Source: Deltaproteobacteria bacterium
Lineage (GTDB): Bacteria; Desulfobacterota; Dissulfuribacteria; Dissulfuribacterales; Dissulfuribacteraceae
Reading direction: 5' to 3'
Assembly: GCA_026994795.1 (NCBI GenBank)
Contig: JALWQB010000001.1
Span: forward strand, 1 to 32,963
DNA length: 32,963 nt
This document shows positions 1 to 9,443 of the stretch, in pieces (the first letter of the stretch is position 1; every line of letters starts with the position of its first letter). Under the pieces are notes generated by a model. That model did no database searches, was not told the DNA's origin, and saw only the letters and a list, made by a program, of their open reading frames with translations. The position numbers and the translations under genes are program-made.

Positions 1-37
1 CCATCTCATATCTGAAAGAAAGTATCTCCTGGCTCAT
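1..37 (-). CDS. start of an unidentified minus-strand gene (partial)
   Basis: Read on the minus strand, an ATG at 37-35 opens a frame (M-S-Q-E-I-L-S-F-R-Y-E-M) that runs off the left edge. A GAGGTG ribosome-binding site (complement of 45-50) lies 7 bases before it, which is the main reason to believe it. Twelve residues are too few to name a family. It is divergent from the YcaO gene. Confidence 0.45.
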   Translation of the reverse strand, partial: MSQEILSFRYEM

Positions 38-299
38 TACCTGTCACCTCTTTGATGATAGATTAAATCAATAAAATCTAATTTAACATATTGAAATCAT
101 AATATCTATAGCTTTTTTATTTTTTTAAAGTGGTGATTTAGGGTGAATCCAAAATCCACCGCTTATTTTTTATGAAAATACTTGGATAGCTCTTTTAAGG
201 GTAGTTTTTCAGGTATCAATATATTAATGTATTACGGAGTCAAGGGACAAACAGCGACAAGGGTTGTCGTTTAGTAGAATAATCGTAAAAGGAGATATC

Positions 300-2057
300 G
301 TGAGGCTCAAGACATGTAAAAAAGAAAAAGGGCTTTTTTATGATAAGGTTTACGCGCCAGAAGATACGATTAATTGGGCAAAAGGGCGCTTTTCATCTAT
401 GGATGTCCCTATATTAGAGGAAGTGGTTCGTATTGACAAGGGGCGTCTTGGCATACCTGTATATATAAGCAAATATACAAAAGAGGCCATGCAGATTACT
501 CATAACCTCAAACAGATGGGAAAGGGCGCAACTCCAGAGCAGGCAGAGGCAAGCGCTATAATGGAGCTTTCTGAGCGGTTCAGCCTATTTTATTTTAAGG
601 ATATGATAAAAAAGGAGATTGCCACTTTCAAGGATATTAATGAGAGAGACAGGCTTCCTTATGATGACTTATTTCTCTCCCTTCATGTAGAGCCGGACAA
701 AAGAGAAAGGAAGCTAATAGAGGAACTTCTTCAAGAGGCGCTGTTTGAGTGGGCGCTGGCCTTTTACCCTTATGAAGACAGGATGATATGGCTCCCTTGG
801 TCATGGTTTTGGCCTATAAACGAATTTAATGGCTCTGCTGCCGGCAATAGCTATGAAGAGGCAGGCGTTCAGGCGCTTTGTGAGATAGTAGAAAGGCATG
901 TATGTTCTCTGATTACTTATAAGAGGGCAGTAACCCCCGCTATTGACCCGCAATCATTTCATCACCCAATGGCAAAGGAGTTGATAGAAAGATTCTTGAG
1001 CGCAAATATCAATCTGATATTAAAGGATTTTACTATGGATATGGGCGTGCCTACTGTTGGGGCAATTGCGTGGGATGAGGCGACATTTCCCCATAGAAGC
1101 GAGATAGTTTATACAGCAGGCACTGCCCCAAGCCCTGAAAGGGCCGCAATCAGGGCGATTACTGAAGTGGCTCAGCTTGCTGGAGACTTTGATACAGATG
1201 GAAAATATATGGAAAGCGGGCTTCCAAAGTTTTCAACCCTGAAAGACGCCTCCTATGTGCTGGAACAATCGCAGATAAAGCCCATAAGTTCTATGGTAGA
1301 TATAAGCAATGAGGATTTCTCAAAAGAGGTCATTAATATCGTCTATTCCTTAAAGAAAAGGGGCTATAACTCATATCTTGTAGATATAACCCACCCTCAC
1401 TTAAGGATTCCTGCAGTCTATGCCATTGTCCCGGGCAATCACTTTAGAGACAGGACAATTAACGGCGATATGGTATTTCATATTGCAAAGATTGTTGCAA
1501 CACAGAAGATAGAGGAAAACAATGAATACAGCCGTCAAAGGGCAGCCTCTGTTTTGTCTTATATGGACGATATATTTCCTGATAGATATTATATTGCATT
1601 CTACAGGGCATATATAGAAGAATTGTCCTGTAATTTTAAGCAGGCTATAAGCCTTTATGATGAGGCTATCAGGAGGGGGGCAGATAAACGGGAGCTTGCC
1701 AGCATATATTGTCATAAGGGCGCATGCTACAGGGAGATAGGCGATATAGATATGGCGATAAAGGAATTTGAGAGGGCAAAGGGGCTTAATCCGCGCCTAA
1801 AAGAGGTAAGAAATCTCCTTGGAAACTGTTATTATCTTCAAGAAAGATTTTATGACGCAATACGGGAATTTGAAGCGGCAATAGATATTGACCCTTCATC
1901 CGCTATTGATTACGCAAACATAGGCTCAAATTTAAGGAGATTAGGCATGAAAGAGACAGCTATACAATGGTATGAGATGGCTATTAGCATTGACCCAAAT
2001 ATAGACTGGGCAAAGAGGCATTTAGAAGAATTAAAAGGGCGACTTAATAATACCTAA
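300..2057 (+). CDS. YcaO-domain protein with C-terminal TPR repeats
   Basis: YcaO proteins are ATP-dependent enzymes that activate amide backbones, for example in azoline or thioamide formation. The substrate here is unknown. The conserved glutamate-rich segments are visible: G-x-A-T-x-E-Q-A-x-A-S-A-x-M-E-L-S-E-R near residues 75-95, A-L-C-E-I-V-E-R near 190-200 and R-A-A-I-R-A-I-T-E-V-A-Q near 281-292. About residues 435-580 form three or four tetratricopeptide repeats (A-I-S-L-Y-D-E-A-I; A-I-K-E-F-E-R-A; A-I-R-E-F-E-A-A-I-D-I-D-P), a protein-binding module. I chose GTG 300 because AGGAG lies 5 bases before it; a longer frame from TTG 264 has no such site. No precursor peptide, dehydrogenase or protease gene of a RiPP cluster is next to it, so the target is more likely a host protein than a secreted peptide (inference). 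Confidence 0.85.
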   Translation: MRLKTCKKEKGLFYDKVYAPEDTINWAKGRFSSMDVPILEEVVRIDKGRLGIPVYISKYTKEAMQITHNLKQMGKGATPEQAEASAIMELSERFSLFYFKDMIKKEIATFKDINERDRLPYDDLFLSLHVEPDKRERKLIEELLQEALFEWALAFYPYEDRMIWLPWSWFWPINEFNGSAAGNSYEEAGVQALCEIVERHVCSLITYKRAVTPAIDPQSFHHPMAKELIERFLSANINLILKDFTMDMGVPTVGAIAWDEATFPHRSEIVYTAGTAPSPERAAIRAITEVAQLAGDFDTDGKYMESGLPKFSTLKDASYVLEQSQIKPISSMVDISNEDFSKEVINIVYSLKKRGYNSYLVDITHPHLRIPAVYAIVPGNHFRDRTINGDMVFHIAKIVATQKIEENNEYSRQRAASVLSYMDDIFPDRYYIAFYRAYIEELSCNFKQAISLYDEAIRRGADKRELASIYCHKGACYREIGDIDMAIKEFERAKGLNPRLKEVRNLLGNCYYLQERFYDAIREFEAAIDIDPSSAIDYANIGSNLRRLGMKETAIQWYEMAISIDPNIDWAKRHLEELKGRLNNT

Positions 2058-2112
2058 ATCTTGAATGGAAAAATGGAGGCAAAACGGAAGACTGAAAATT
2101 GAGGCAACAGTC

Positions 2113-2141
2113 TTGACAAGTCTATCTTTTAGATTTTATTA
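2113..2141 (+). promoter_or_regulatory. possible sigma70-type promoter before the SH3 gene
   Basis: A perfect TTGACA at 2113-2118 is followed after 17 bases by a weak TTATTA. It lies in the 178-base gap after the YcaO gene and before the structured repeat. The -10 match is poor, so this is tentative. Confidence 0.3.
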
Positions 2142-2145
2142 ACTG

Positions 2146-2210
2146 CTTAAATCCTGTTTTTGGCGAGTCTGCTCAAGATTTAAGGAGTGAGGGGCGCAGA
2201 CGTGCTTAGG
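2146..2210. repeat. pseudoknot-like intergenic repeat, copy 1
   Basis: CTTAAATC (2146-2153) pairs exactly with GATTTAAG (2177-2184). The loop holds GTCTGC (2167-2172), which can pair with GCAGAC (2196-2201), giving an H-type pseudoknot. Primary sequence and both pairings recur at 9949-10024. I do not recognise it as a known riboswitch class. Copy 1 reads in the direction of the SH3 gene, but copy 2 is antisense to the pilin gene, which favours an intergenic repeat over a riboswitch. Confidence 0.6.
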
Positions 2211-2236
2211 CGCAGGCCCCTGTATTATTGAATATT

Positions 2237-2935
2237 ATGAATACAAATAAAATGAGAAAGTTATATAACAACTTCTTCTTTAAGATTTTTTTTACAGTTA
2301 TTGTCCTTTTTTATTATCTTAATAGCCCTATCTGCGCGGAAACATACTTTGTTGCCCCAAGAGCGGAAATTCCATTAAGGGCAGGTCAGGGTATAGACTA
2401 CAGGATCATTACTATAATGCGTGAGGGGACAGAGGTGGAAATCATCTCAACAGATGGCGCATGGGCGAATGTAAGGCTTAAAAACGGCAAAGAGGGCTGG
2501 GTATTGACAAGATACCTTACAAAAAAAGAGCCTTTAAAGAGGAGCGTTGAGAGGCTTAAAAGCTCTCTTTTGTCTATTCAGGAGAAACTTCATAAGGAGC
2601 GGCAAAAGACCTCCAACCTTAACAAGCGTCTTCAAGAGTGTCTTTTAGCCAATACTGAATGTGAAAATAAAAGAGAGGAAGTAGCCAATAAATATAATTT
2701 ATTGGCTGAAGATGCAAAAAATATTATAAAATTTAAAAAACAGCATGAAGATTTGATGTTTAACTTAGAAAATCTTAAAAAGAAGGTAACAATATTAGAA
2801 AGAGAAAATTCTGACCTAAAAAAGGAAAAAAATATAACATGGTTCTTGGCAGGGAGTGCGGTAGTGATTGTCGGGTGGATATTTGGTTATTTAATAGGAA
2901 AAAAGGCAAGAAAAAGGACTTTTACACTGCTTTAG
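2237..2935 (+). CDS. SH3-domain, coiled-coil, membrane-anchored protein (SH3-and-anchor type)
   Basis: The layout is that of the YgiM-like SH3-and-anchor family: an N-terminal signal segment (I-F-F-T-V-I-V-L-F-Y-Y-L, cleavage likely after I-C-A), a bacterial SH3 domain over about residues 35-95 (P-L-R-A-G-Q-G-I-D-Y-R, then W-A-N-V-R-L, then E-G-W-V), a long heptad-rich coiled coil, and one C-terminal membrane helix (W-F-L-A-G-S-A-V-V-I-V-G-W-I-F-G-Y) followed by K-K-A-R-K-R. Such proteins are thought to sit in the periplasm tethered to the inner membrane, possibly touching peptidoglycan. No clear ribosome-binding site marks the start; ATG 2237 keeps a normal signal peptide, and ATG 2252 is possible too. 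Only 8 bases separate it from the next gene, so the two are probably co-transcribed. Confidence 0.75.
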   Translation: MNTNKMRKLYNNFFFKIFFTVIVLFYYLNSPICAETYFVAPRAEIPLRAGQGIDYRIITIMREGTEVEIISTDGAWANVRLKNGKEGWVLTRYLTKKEPLKRSVERLKSSLLSIQEKLHKERQKTSNLNKRLQECLLANTECENKREEVANKYNLLAEDAKNIIKFKKQHEDLMFNLENLKKKVTILERENSDLKKEKNITWFLAGSAVVIVGWIFGYLIGKKARKRTFTLL

Positions 2936-2943
2936 GTAATATT

Positions 2944-4554
2944 ATGTCTCATAATTTATTGATTGGATCAAAGGGACTACATAGACCGTCTTATAAGGTA
3001 TTAAACCTGAGATATGGCGATTTTATAAGCAAATTAGGCTTCTCATCCCATGAAACTATATATAACCATGACAATTTCCCTAAAGGGCACATTGATGTCC
3101 TAAATGGTGAGCCTGTCTATGAGATAAAAAATCCCTTTCCCTTTTATGGGGCAACATATATCTTAAAGTCAAGCGCAGACAAGTTCAAAAAAGAGCCTCA
3201 CACATTTTCCTTTAAGACCTGTCCCAAGAGGCAATATGAAAACAATGACGAAAAGATATTAAAGGACATTGACCTAAAGACATTATCTCGGCACTTATTG
3301 CTTTCTCTTGCCGTCAACTCAACTTCTGAAAAAATATTAAAAAAAATCGCCCACATATCTTGTGACTTCGCATTTTCTGATGAACATGGCGATGATAGGC
3401 GCAAAGGTTTAGAGCCATCGCCGACTGGCCTTTTATATGATGACAAAATGCGCCCTATCATTCATGATAAGGCCCTTTTTGAGGCTGTTGCCAACAACCC
3501 GCACCTTCCTGACAATTATAAGAGGATTATGGTCTTAATACCCGGAGCTCAAGGAAAAAATCCTATAGTCGGGGAATATATCGGGACAAATACCCATGTA
3601 TGGGAATACCTCAGAAAAAACAGCTATATCCCCTGGGGACATTATGCCTCTAACATGGCGCATGACGCAATAAGATATAGCGTCAATGACCTTAAAATGG
3701 AAGACATGAAAGGGCTTCGGTTTTTATATTATCAAAGGGTATATATGCAGATAGCTGGGTCATTGGGTTTATCTATTGCAGATAAACCGCATCCTCTTGA
3801 TGAAGATGGCCTTGAGCGCCTTAGGATAGAGGTATTAAATGGACTAATGGCCATTATCTCAATGGGAAAAATGCCGTTTTGGGGCAGTAACCTATGGGGC
3901 TGGAACTACGGCTTCAGCTATGCTTCAAGCGGCTACAGGTTACATGCCTCTCATCAACAGATTCACAATCAATATGCCCTTGTCCCTTATGGCATAGAAG
4001 ATACAGATATCAATGGCGGTATTATGTCTCCTTATATAATAGGAGAATTAGTCCATAACCATGCAAAAAACTTTAGAAGAGAAACTCAAAAAGATTTTTT
4101 TGAGAGTTATTTAAGCTCCATATATGACAATAAGCGGTTAGATAATGATCAGTCAGCGAATTGCTCCCTTATCTTTTTTGAAGATGACAATGTCCTGGCC
4201 TATGTCCCAAAGGCACAAAGGTTTACAGGAGAGGTGCACTTAATGGCAAAAAAGGATGTTGGCAACATATTAGAGGCAGATAATAAGATGAGAGCATCAA
4301 TTGATAGGGGGATACTCTTGATTATGAAGGCATTGTCATCTCTTGGGGCAGAGATGATAACAGTATATGAGGTATCAAAGCGATATTATCACATAGAAGA
4401 GAATCAATGCATATTTTATTGTTTTCTCCCGCGCTCAGAATATGCCCCTGGCTCAATGAGTGAGGCGCAAGGAAGGTGGATAATTGGTCATTATCCAGAA
4501 GACTTCGCCTCTTATATGAAAGATGCGGTAGAAAAGATTGAAATTAGATCCTGA
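2944..4554 (+). CDS. unknown protein resembling galactose-1-phosphate uridylyltransferase (GalT/HIT superfamily)
   Basis: A 536-residue soluble protein. The segment H-A-S-H-Q-Q-I-H-N-Q-Y-A-L-V-P near residues 340-355 resembles the nucleotidyl-transferring H-P-H-x-Q...V-P signature of GalT, and the part after it (N-V-L-A-Y-V-P ... G-E-V-H-L-M-A-K ... ending near P-E-D-F-A) follows the order of the second half of GalT proteins. This is inferred by eye from short motifs, and the histidine spacing is not canonical, so the sugar or nucleotide substrate is unknown. The start is set at ATG 2944, with AGG about 8 bases upstream; a longer frame from 2839 would overlap the SH3 gene and reads as out-of-frame sequence. 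It lies between an envelope protein and a pilus ATPase. Confidence 0.5.
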   Translation: MSHNLLIGSKGLHRPSYKVLNLRYGDFISKLGFSSHETIYNHDNFPKGHIDVLNGEPVYEIKNPFPFYGATYILKSSADKFKKEPHTFSFKTCPKRQYENNDEKILKDIDLKTLSRHLLLSLAVNSTSEKILKKIAHISCDFAFSDEHGDDRRKGLEPSPTGLLYDDKMRPIIHDKALFEAVANNPHLPDNYKRIMVLIPGAQGKNPIVGEYIGTNTHVWEYLRKNSYIPWGHYASNMAHDAIRYSVNDLKMEDMKGLRFLYYQRVYMQIAGSLGLSIADKPHPLDEDGLERLRIEVLNGLMAIISMGKMPFWGSNLWGWNYGFSYASSGYRLHASHQQIHNQYALVPYGIEDTDINGGIMSPYIIGELVHNHAKNFRRETQKDFFESYLSSIYDNKRLDNDQSANCSLIFFEDDNVLAYVPKAQRFTGEVHLMAKKDVGNILEADNKMRASIDRGILLIMKALSSLGAEMITVYEVSKRYYHIEENQCIFYCFLPRSEYAPGSMSEAQGRWIIGHYPEDFASYMKDAVEKIEIRS

Positions 4555-4629
4555 GAGGCAAAAGGGGGCAAATAGGAATATGAAAAATCAGAGTAAAATT
4601 CATGGCAATATTAAAGGAGTCAGATAGAT

Positions 4630-5709
4630 ATGGCAAAGATTGACGCATTTTTTAAACTTATGCATGAGCAAGGGGCATCAGACCTGCATCTGGCCTCTGG
4701 TTCTCCGCCTGTTTTAAGGATAAGGGGCGAGCTTCACAGGGTAAAGTATAAGACACTTGATAATGATGAATTAAAGGCGATGTTATATGAAATTGCCCCA
4801 GAAGACAAGATAAAGGTATTTGAGGACACAGGAGATATTGATTTTGGCTATGAGATACCTGGGATTGCGAGATACCGCGCCAATTTCTTTATGCAGAAAA
4901 ACGGCATTGCCGCTGTATTCCGTGAGATACCAAGCGAGGTGCTCTCAGCTGAAAAGCTGGGGCTTCCACAAATTATGACCAAACTGGCCATGCTTCCAAG
5001 GGGGCTGGTGCTGGTAACAGGGCCCACGGGAAGCGGTAAGTCAACTACCCTTGCTGCCATAATAGACCATGCGAATAAGCACAGAAAAGACCATATCATT
5101 ACCATTGAGGACCCAATAGAGTTTGTGCATAAGAGCAAAGGGTGTCTTGTAAATCACAGAGAGGTAGGCTCGCATACAAAGTCCTTTACCGCCGCATTAA
5201 GGGGCGCCCTTCGTGAAGACCCCGACATCATATTGGTTGGTGAGATGAGGGACCTTGAAACAATTTCCCTCGCTATAGAGGCGGCAATGACAGGCCACCT
5301 TGTAATGGGGACGCTTCACACAATAAGCGCCCCAAAGACTGTTGACAGGATAATTGAAATATTCCCCACCAATCAGCAGGAGCAGGTGCGCTCAACCCTT
5401 GCTGACGCATTGAGGGCAGTAATATCTCAGACCATGTTTAAGCGCATTGACAAGCCAGGCAGATGCGTTGCCTTTGAGATACTCATTGCCACCCCTGCAG
5501 TGAGAAATCTTATAAGGGAGGCAAAGACCTATCAAATCCCATCTGCAATCCAGACAGGTAAAAAATACGGCATGCAGACCCTTGACGACGCCATTATGGA
5601 CCTTCTTCAAAAGGGCTGGATAGACCCGAATGAGGCCTATAATAAGTGTGTTGACAAGGCCAAGTTTAAGCCTTATGCAACTCAAATTGATGATATAACA
5701 GAGGCATAA
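4630..5709 (+). CDS. pilT: PilT-family type IV pilus retraction ATPase
   Basis: A 359-residue hexameric secretion ATPase of the PilT/PilU group, which powers pilus retraction at the cytoplasmic face of the inner membrane. Visible motifs are the N-terminal G-A-S-D-L-H-L, Walker A G-P-T-G-S-G-K-S-T near residues 131-139, the Asp box I-T-I-E-D-P-I-E, Walker B with D-I-I-L-V-G-E-M-R-D, and the His box G-H-L-V-M-G-T-L-H-T. Length and order match PilT, including the substrate-proximal L-R-x-D/E-D-P-D motif; PilU is the alternative. An AAAGGAG site lies about 11 bases before the ATG. It is preceded by a 75-base gap and may be co-transcribed with the upstream genes. A PilX-like pilin on the far side of the ClC and acyl-CoA synthetase genes supports a pilus function for the locus. 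Confidence 0.9.
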   Translation: MAKIDAFFKLMHEQGASDLHLASGSPPVLRIRGELHRVKYKTLDNDELKAMLYEIAPEDKIKVFEDTGDIDFGYEIPGIARYRANFFMQKNGIAAVFREIPSEVLSAEKLGLPQIMTKLAMLPRGLVLVTGPTGSGKSTTLAAIIDHANKHRKDHIITIEDPIEFVHKSKGCLVNHREVGSHTKSFTAALRGALREDPDIILVGEMRDLETISLAIEAAMTGHLVMGTLHTISAPKTVDRIIEIFPTNQQEQVRSTLADALRAVISQTMFKRIDKPGRCVAFEILIATPAVRNLIREAKTYQIPSAIQTGKKYGMQTLDDAIMDLLQKGWIDPNEAYNKCVDKAKFKPYATQIDDITEA

Positions 5710-5769
5710 TCTATTATTTTCTAAAAAAAATTATTCCTATTATTATATAATACTTATAAATCATATATA

Positions 5770-7590
5770 ATGCAGTTTTTCCTGAAAAAACATCTCAACT
5801 TTATAAAGCCTGACAGTTTTTTAAAGATAAAAAGATGGCTTAAATACAGGAGGGTCCTGCTACTTGCCGTGCCTACGGGAATAGCTGCCGGGCTTGGCTC
5901 AGTTATCTTTTACTGCGCCCTTGACCTCTCTCACACATTTTTTTTGGATTTTCTTGCAGGCTACAGACCTGATGGCCCGATGGGTGAACACAACATATTC
6001 CCTGAGACGGCAACGGAGTTTTCAAGGTGGGCGTTGCTGCTTGTGCCAGCGCTTGGGGGCTTGCTCTCGGGCTGGATTGTCTATACCTTTGCGCCTGAGG
6101 CAGAGGGGCACGGCACTGATGCAGCTGTTGAGGCATATCACTTTAAGGACGGGCTTGTAAGGGCGAGAATACCCCTTATAAAGACCATTGCCTCTGCAAT
6201 CACGATTGGCTCGGGCGGCTCAGGCGGAAGAGAAGGCCCTATCGCTCAGATTGGCGCTGGCGTTGGCTCAATGCTCGCCCAATGGCTGTGCCTTACCCGT
6301 GAAGAAAGGCGGCTCCTGATGATGGCTGGCATGAGCGCAGGCATTGGCTCAATATTTCATGCGCCGCTTGCCGGAGCAATATTTGCCGCTGAGATACTCT
6401 ATAAAGACATAGACATGGAATATGAACTCCTTGTCCCATCCGCCATTACGTCAGTTGTTGCATACTGCGTATTCTCTCTTTTCTTCGGATTTGATAATCT
6501 TTTCTATACGCCTGATACATTTATATTTTCTCATGCAAAGGAGATACTCCCCTATACCTTACTTGCAGTTGTTGTAGCAATAGGCGCAAACCTTCATTCA
6601 AGGCTATTTTATATTGTAAGAGACCTCTTTTTATCCCTTAATACCCCTTCATACCTAAAACCTGCTATTGGAGGACTTCTTACAGGCATTATAGGTTTTT
6701 TTCTGCCTGACGCCATATATACAGGCTACGGGCTTCTTCAAAATGCGTTTTATGGCAGGGTGGATATAGGAGTATTGATTGCGGTTGCAGTACTAAAGAG
6801 CCTTTCTACCGCCTTTAGCATAGGTTCAGGAGGTAGCGGAGGCGTTTTTGGCCCGAGCGTTGTTATAGGAGGCGCGCTTGGCGGCACAGCTGGGATAATA
6901 TTAAACACTCTCTTTCCCTCATTTGTGCCTGTCCCTGAGGCATACTGCATTGTGGGCATGGCAGGCTTTTTTGCTGCTGCCGCAAGCACCCCTTTTTCTA
7001 CTGTGATAATGGTAAGCGAGATGACAGGGGGCTATGGGCTTCTTTTGCCTGCCGTATGGGTCTCAACCCTTGCTTTTTTGCTTAAAGGCAAGGTTGGCCT
7101 TTATGAAAAACAGATTACTACCCGCTTTGATACGCCGATACACCATGGGGATTTCTTGTTTGGCATACTCGGAAAACTCACTGTCCATGAGGCAATAAGG
7201 CGCTTTAAAAAGGATATGCCGTCCGCAGTTCCGTCAACCATATCTCTTGCGGAACTGCTGGGATATATGTCAAAATTTAACTATTCTGCCTTTCCTGTAA
7301 TATCACAGCAAGGTGAATATATAGGAATAATCCCCGCAATTAAGGTGAGAAAGGCTGTATCAGAAGGCGGCCTTGAAAGCTCAGATACAATAGAGGGGCT
7401 GATTGAACAGAGGCCTGTCGCCTATTTATGGGAGAGCCTTAGCGCTGCCCTTAAAAAGATGGCCGTTTCCAATGTGGATGAAGTAGCTGTGTTTTCATCA
7501 AGGGATAAGTTACAAGGAATAGCAGGGATACTCACCCGTTCAGATATACTTAGGGCATACGAAAATATGCTCTCAAGAGAGGGCGTATAA
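5770..7590 (+). CDS. ClC-family chloride channel/antiporter with C-terminal CBS pair
   Basis: An inner-membrane anion transporter of about ten or more helices. The ClC filter motifs are present in the G-S-G-G-S-G-G variant: G-S-G-G-S-G-G-R-E-G-P near residues 147-157, where the glutamate is the gating residue, and G-S-G-G-S-G-G-V-F-G-P near 353-363. About residues 475-600 form two CBS domains (S-A-F-P-V-I-S ... Y-I-G-I-I-P, then D-E-V-A-V-F-S-S ... G-I-A-G-I-L-T-R-S-D-I), which usually sense adenine nucleotides. No ribosome-binding site is obvious before ATG 5770. I see no fluoride riboswitch in the 60-base leader, so there is no sign that this is a fluoride exporter. Confidence 0.9.
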   Translation: MQFFLKKHLNFIKPDSFLKIKRWLKYRRVLLLAVPTGIAAGLGSVIFYCALDLSHTFFLDFLAGYRPDGPMGEHNIFPETATEFSRWALLLVPALGGLLSGWIVYTFAPEAEGHGTDAAVEAYHFKDGLVRARIPLIKTIASAITIGSGGSGGREGPIAQIGAGVGSMLAQWLCLTREERRLLMMAGMSAGIGSIFHAPLAGAIFAAEILYKDIDMEYELLVPSAITSVVAYCVFSLFFGFDNLFYTPDTFIFSHAKEILPYTLLAVVVAIGANLHSRLFYIVRDLFLSLNTPSYLKPAIGGLLTGIIGFFLPDAIYTGYGLLQNAFYGRVDIGVLIAVAVLKSLSTAFSIGSGGSGGVFGPSVVIGGALGGTAGIILNTLFPSFVPVPEAYCIVGMAGFFAAAASTPFSTVIMVSEMTGGYGLLLPAVWVSTLAFLLKGKVGLYEKQITTRFDTPIHHGDFLFGILGKLTVHEAIRRFKKDMPSAVPSTISLAELLGYMSKFNYSAFPVISQQGEYIGIIPAIKVRKAVSEGGLESSDTIEGLIEQRPVAYLWESLSAALKKMAVSNVDEVAVFSSRDKLQGIAGILTRSDILRAYENMLSREGV

Positions 7591-7651
7591 AGTTTTTCAA
7601 GACTATTATATCTAATTTTTTAATTTTGTAAAATTCACCTCTCAATCGTGA

Positions 7652-9322
7652 TTATAAGGTATCTATCTTCACGAGGTGCCTTTTTATCTTCTTTGTAGCA
7701 GTCTTTGGAAGTTCTTCATCCCTTAAAATAAATCCCTTTATCCTCTTATATCCTGCCAAGCTTGCATTTATTGCCCTTACTTCTCTTGATATTGTTTCCA
7801 TTACATCTTTATCAGCGCCTATTTTTTCATAATCAGGTACAATAACTGCCCTTACCTCCTCTCCACCAGTATAAATAGGGTTTCCATAGACCATTGCCTC
7901 CAGTATATAACGGCTTTCAATAAGAGACGCCTCTAACTCTTCTGGATATACATTCTTGCCTGCCGGGGTTACAATAAGATTTTTGGCCCTGCCTGATATA
8001 TAACAATAACCATCCTCATCTATAAAACCCATATCTCCAGTAAGAAGCCAGCCATCGTCAGTGAGTACGTCTTTTGTGGCAGTAATGTTTTTATAATATC
8101 CCTTCATTATCATAGGTCCTTTAAATGAAAGCTCTCCCATCCCCTCATTATTGGGTTCAACTACCTTTACCTTAACTGTAGGAAGGGGTCTTCCAATACT
8201 CTTATCTTTTGGATTATCTACAGGATTAAGGGTGAGAACAGGACTTGCCTCTGTAAGTCCATATCCCTGAAGCACATTTATACCAAGATATCTAAACTCC
8301 CTTATAATCTGTTCCCTTATAGGGGCGCCCCCTACAATAAAAAATTTTATAGCACCAAGCCCTGCCTTCTCTCTAAGGCCCTTAAAGATGCGCCTTCCCA
8401 TCCACTTTACGCCTGCCCTCTCCGCAACCTTAACAGAATTTAACATTGCCTTAAATGCGAGCCTTTTTGAAATAGGCTGTCTATCAACTGCCCTGTAAAT
8501 TCCCTCAAGCATCTTTTGAAACAAGAGAGGTACCCCTATCATTACAGTGGCCCTTGATGCCTTAAGGTCTTCTATTATATATTTTGACCTCAAGCTCCTT
8601 GCAAACGTTATCCTGCACCCGCTATAAAGAGGCAACAGAAATCCTGCTGTGCATTCAAGGGTATGGTGCATTGGAAGCACACTCAAAAAATGCTCATCTT
8701 CCAATATCCCTACTGCCTCATAACAGGCAGCGCAGTCTGATATGATGTTTCTATGGGTAAGCATCACCCCCTTTGGATTGCCCGTTGTCCCTGATGTGTA
8801 AATAATAGAGGCAGTATCATCAAGAGATGGAGGAGTATGGGCATTGGGCATTGATTTGTTTCTGCCAATTTCAATAAGTTTAGATATACTTTTCTCTTCA
8901 AGTATTATTAGGTTTTTATCAACTTCAAATGCGTCAGTCTTTTCAAGGATGGCGTCTATAAACTTATTAGAGATAAAGGCAAACCTTGCCCCTGAATCCA
9001 TAAGTAGGTGTATAATCTCATTTTGCGTAAGGAGTGAATCAAGCGGCACGCATACGCCGCCTGCCTTTAAGATTGAAAGATATGCCTTTGCCCATTCAGG
9101 AGAATTTGTCCCAAGGATTGCCACCCTCTGAGATGGCCTTAATCCCATAGAAACAAGGGCATTTGCAATAGACTCAACCTCTTCTGCCATTTCTGAATAG
9201 GTAGTAACAATATATGTATTACCCTGTCTTTTTATAAGTGCGGGACGGTTGTGAAATTCCCTTGCACCTCTTTCAATCATCTCTGGTATTGTGATAACCC
9301 CGCGTCCAATAACCTTTTTCAT
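7652..9322 (-). CDS. AMP-forming long-chain acyl-CoA synthetase (fatty acid-CoA ligase)
   Basis: Activates a carboxylic acid, most likely a fatty acid, through an acyl-AMP to acyl-CoA. The 556-residue protein has the full family signature: the P-loop Y-T-S-G-T-T-G-N-P-K-G near residue 175, the G-Y-G-L-T-E-A-S-P adenylation motif, D-G-W-L-L-T-G-D-M-G, the hinge G-R-A-K-N-L-I-V, and the catalytic C-terminal lysine region L-P-K-T-A-T-K-K-I-K-R. A purine-rich GGAGAG lies about 16 bases before the start, rather far for a ribosome-binding site. It converges on the ClC gene with only 61 bases between their stops and no clear terminator. Confidence 0.9.
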   Translation of the reverse strand: MKKVIGRGVITIPEMIERGAREFHNRPALIKRQGNTYIVTTYSEMAEEVESIANALVSMGLRPSQRVAILGTNSPEWAKAYLSILKAGGVCVPLDSLLTQNEIIHLLMDSGARFAFISNKFIDAILEKTDAFEVDKNLIILEEKSISKLIEIGRNKSMPNAHTPPSLDDTASIIYTSGTTGNPKGVMLTHRNIISDCAACYEAVGILEDEHFLSVLPMHHTLECTAGFLLPLYSGCRITFARSLRSKYIIEDLKASRATVMIGVPLLFQKMLEGIYRAVDRQPISKRLAFKAMLNSVKVAERAGVKWMGRRIFKGLREKAGLGAIKFFIVGGAPIREQIIREFRYLGINVLQGYGLTEASPVLTLNPVDNPKDKSIGRPLPTVKVKVVEPNNEGMGELSFKGPMIMKGYYKNITATKDVLTDDGWLLTGDMGFIDEDGYCYISGRAKNLIVTPAGKNVYPEELEASLIESRYILEAMVYGNPIYTGGEEVRAVIVPDYEKIGADKDVMETISREVRAINASLAGYKRIKGFILRDEELPKTATKKIKRHLVKIDTL

Positions 9323-9400
9323 ATATCAAACTATTTTTCTCTCCTTTATAAACTTTCTCTGTAAACTCTCAATAACCTCTTTCAACCCCTCTTAATCTTA

Positions 9401-9433
9401 CTGCCTAAATCCTATTGCCGCGCAGAGATTAGG
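9401..9433. repeat. hairpin related to the start of the pseudoknot repeat
   Basis: CCTAA (9404-9408) pairs with TTAGG (9429-9433). The segment CCTAAATCCT also opens copy 2 of the intergenic repeat at 9952. It lies just after the stop of the pilin gene and may act as its terminator or be a worn-down copy. Confidence 0.3.
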
Positions 9434-9443
9434 TAATATACTT

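Noticed and set aside
2839-2943. Longer N-terminus for the GalT-like protein
   Set aside because: The extra 35 residues overlap the SH3 gene and read as out-of-frame basic sequence; ATG 2944 follows directly after the SH3 stop.
5710-5769. Fluoride riboswitch before the ClC gene
   Set aside because: The 60-base leader is nearly pure A/T with no conserved crcB-type motif.
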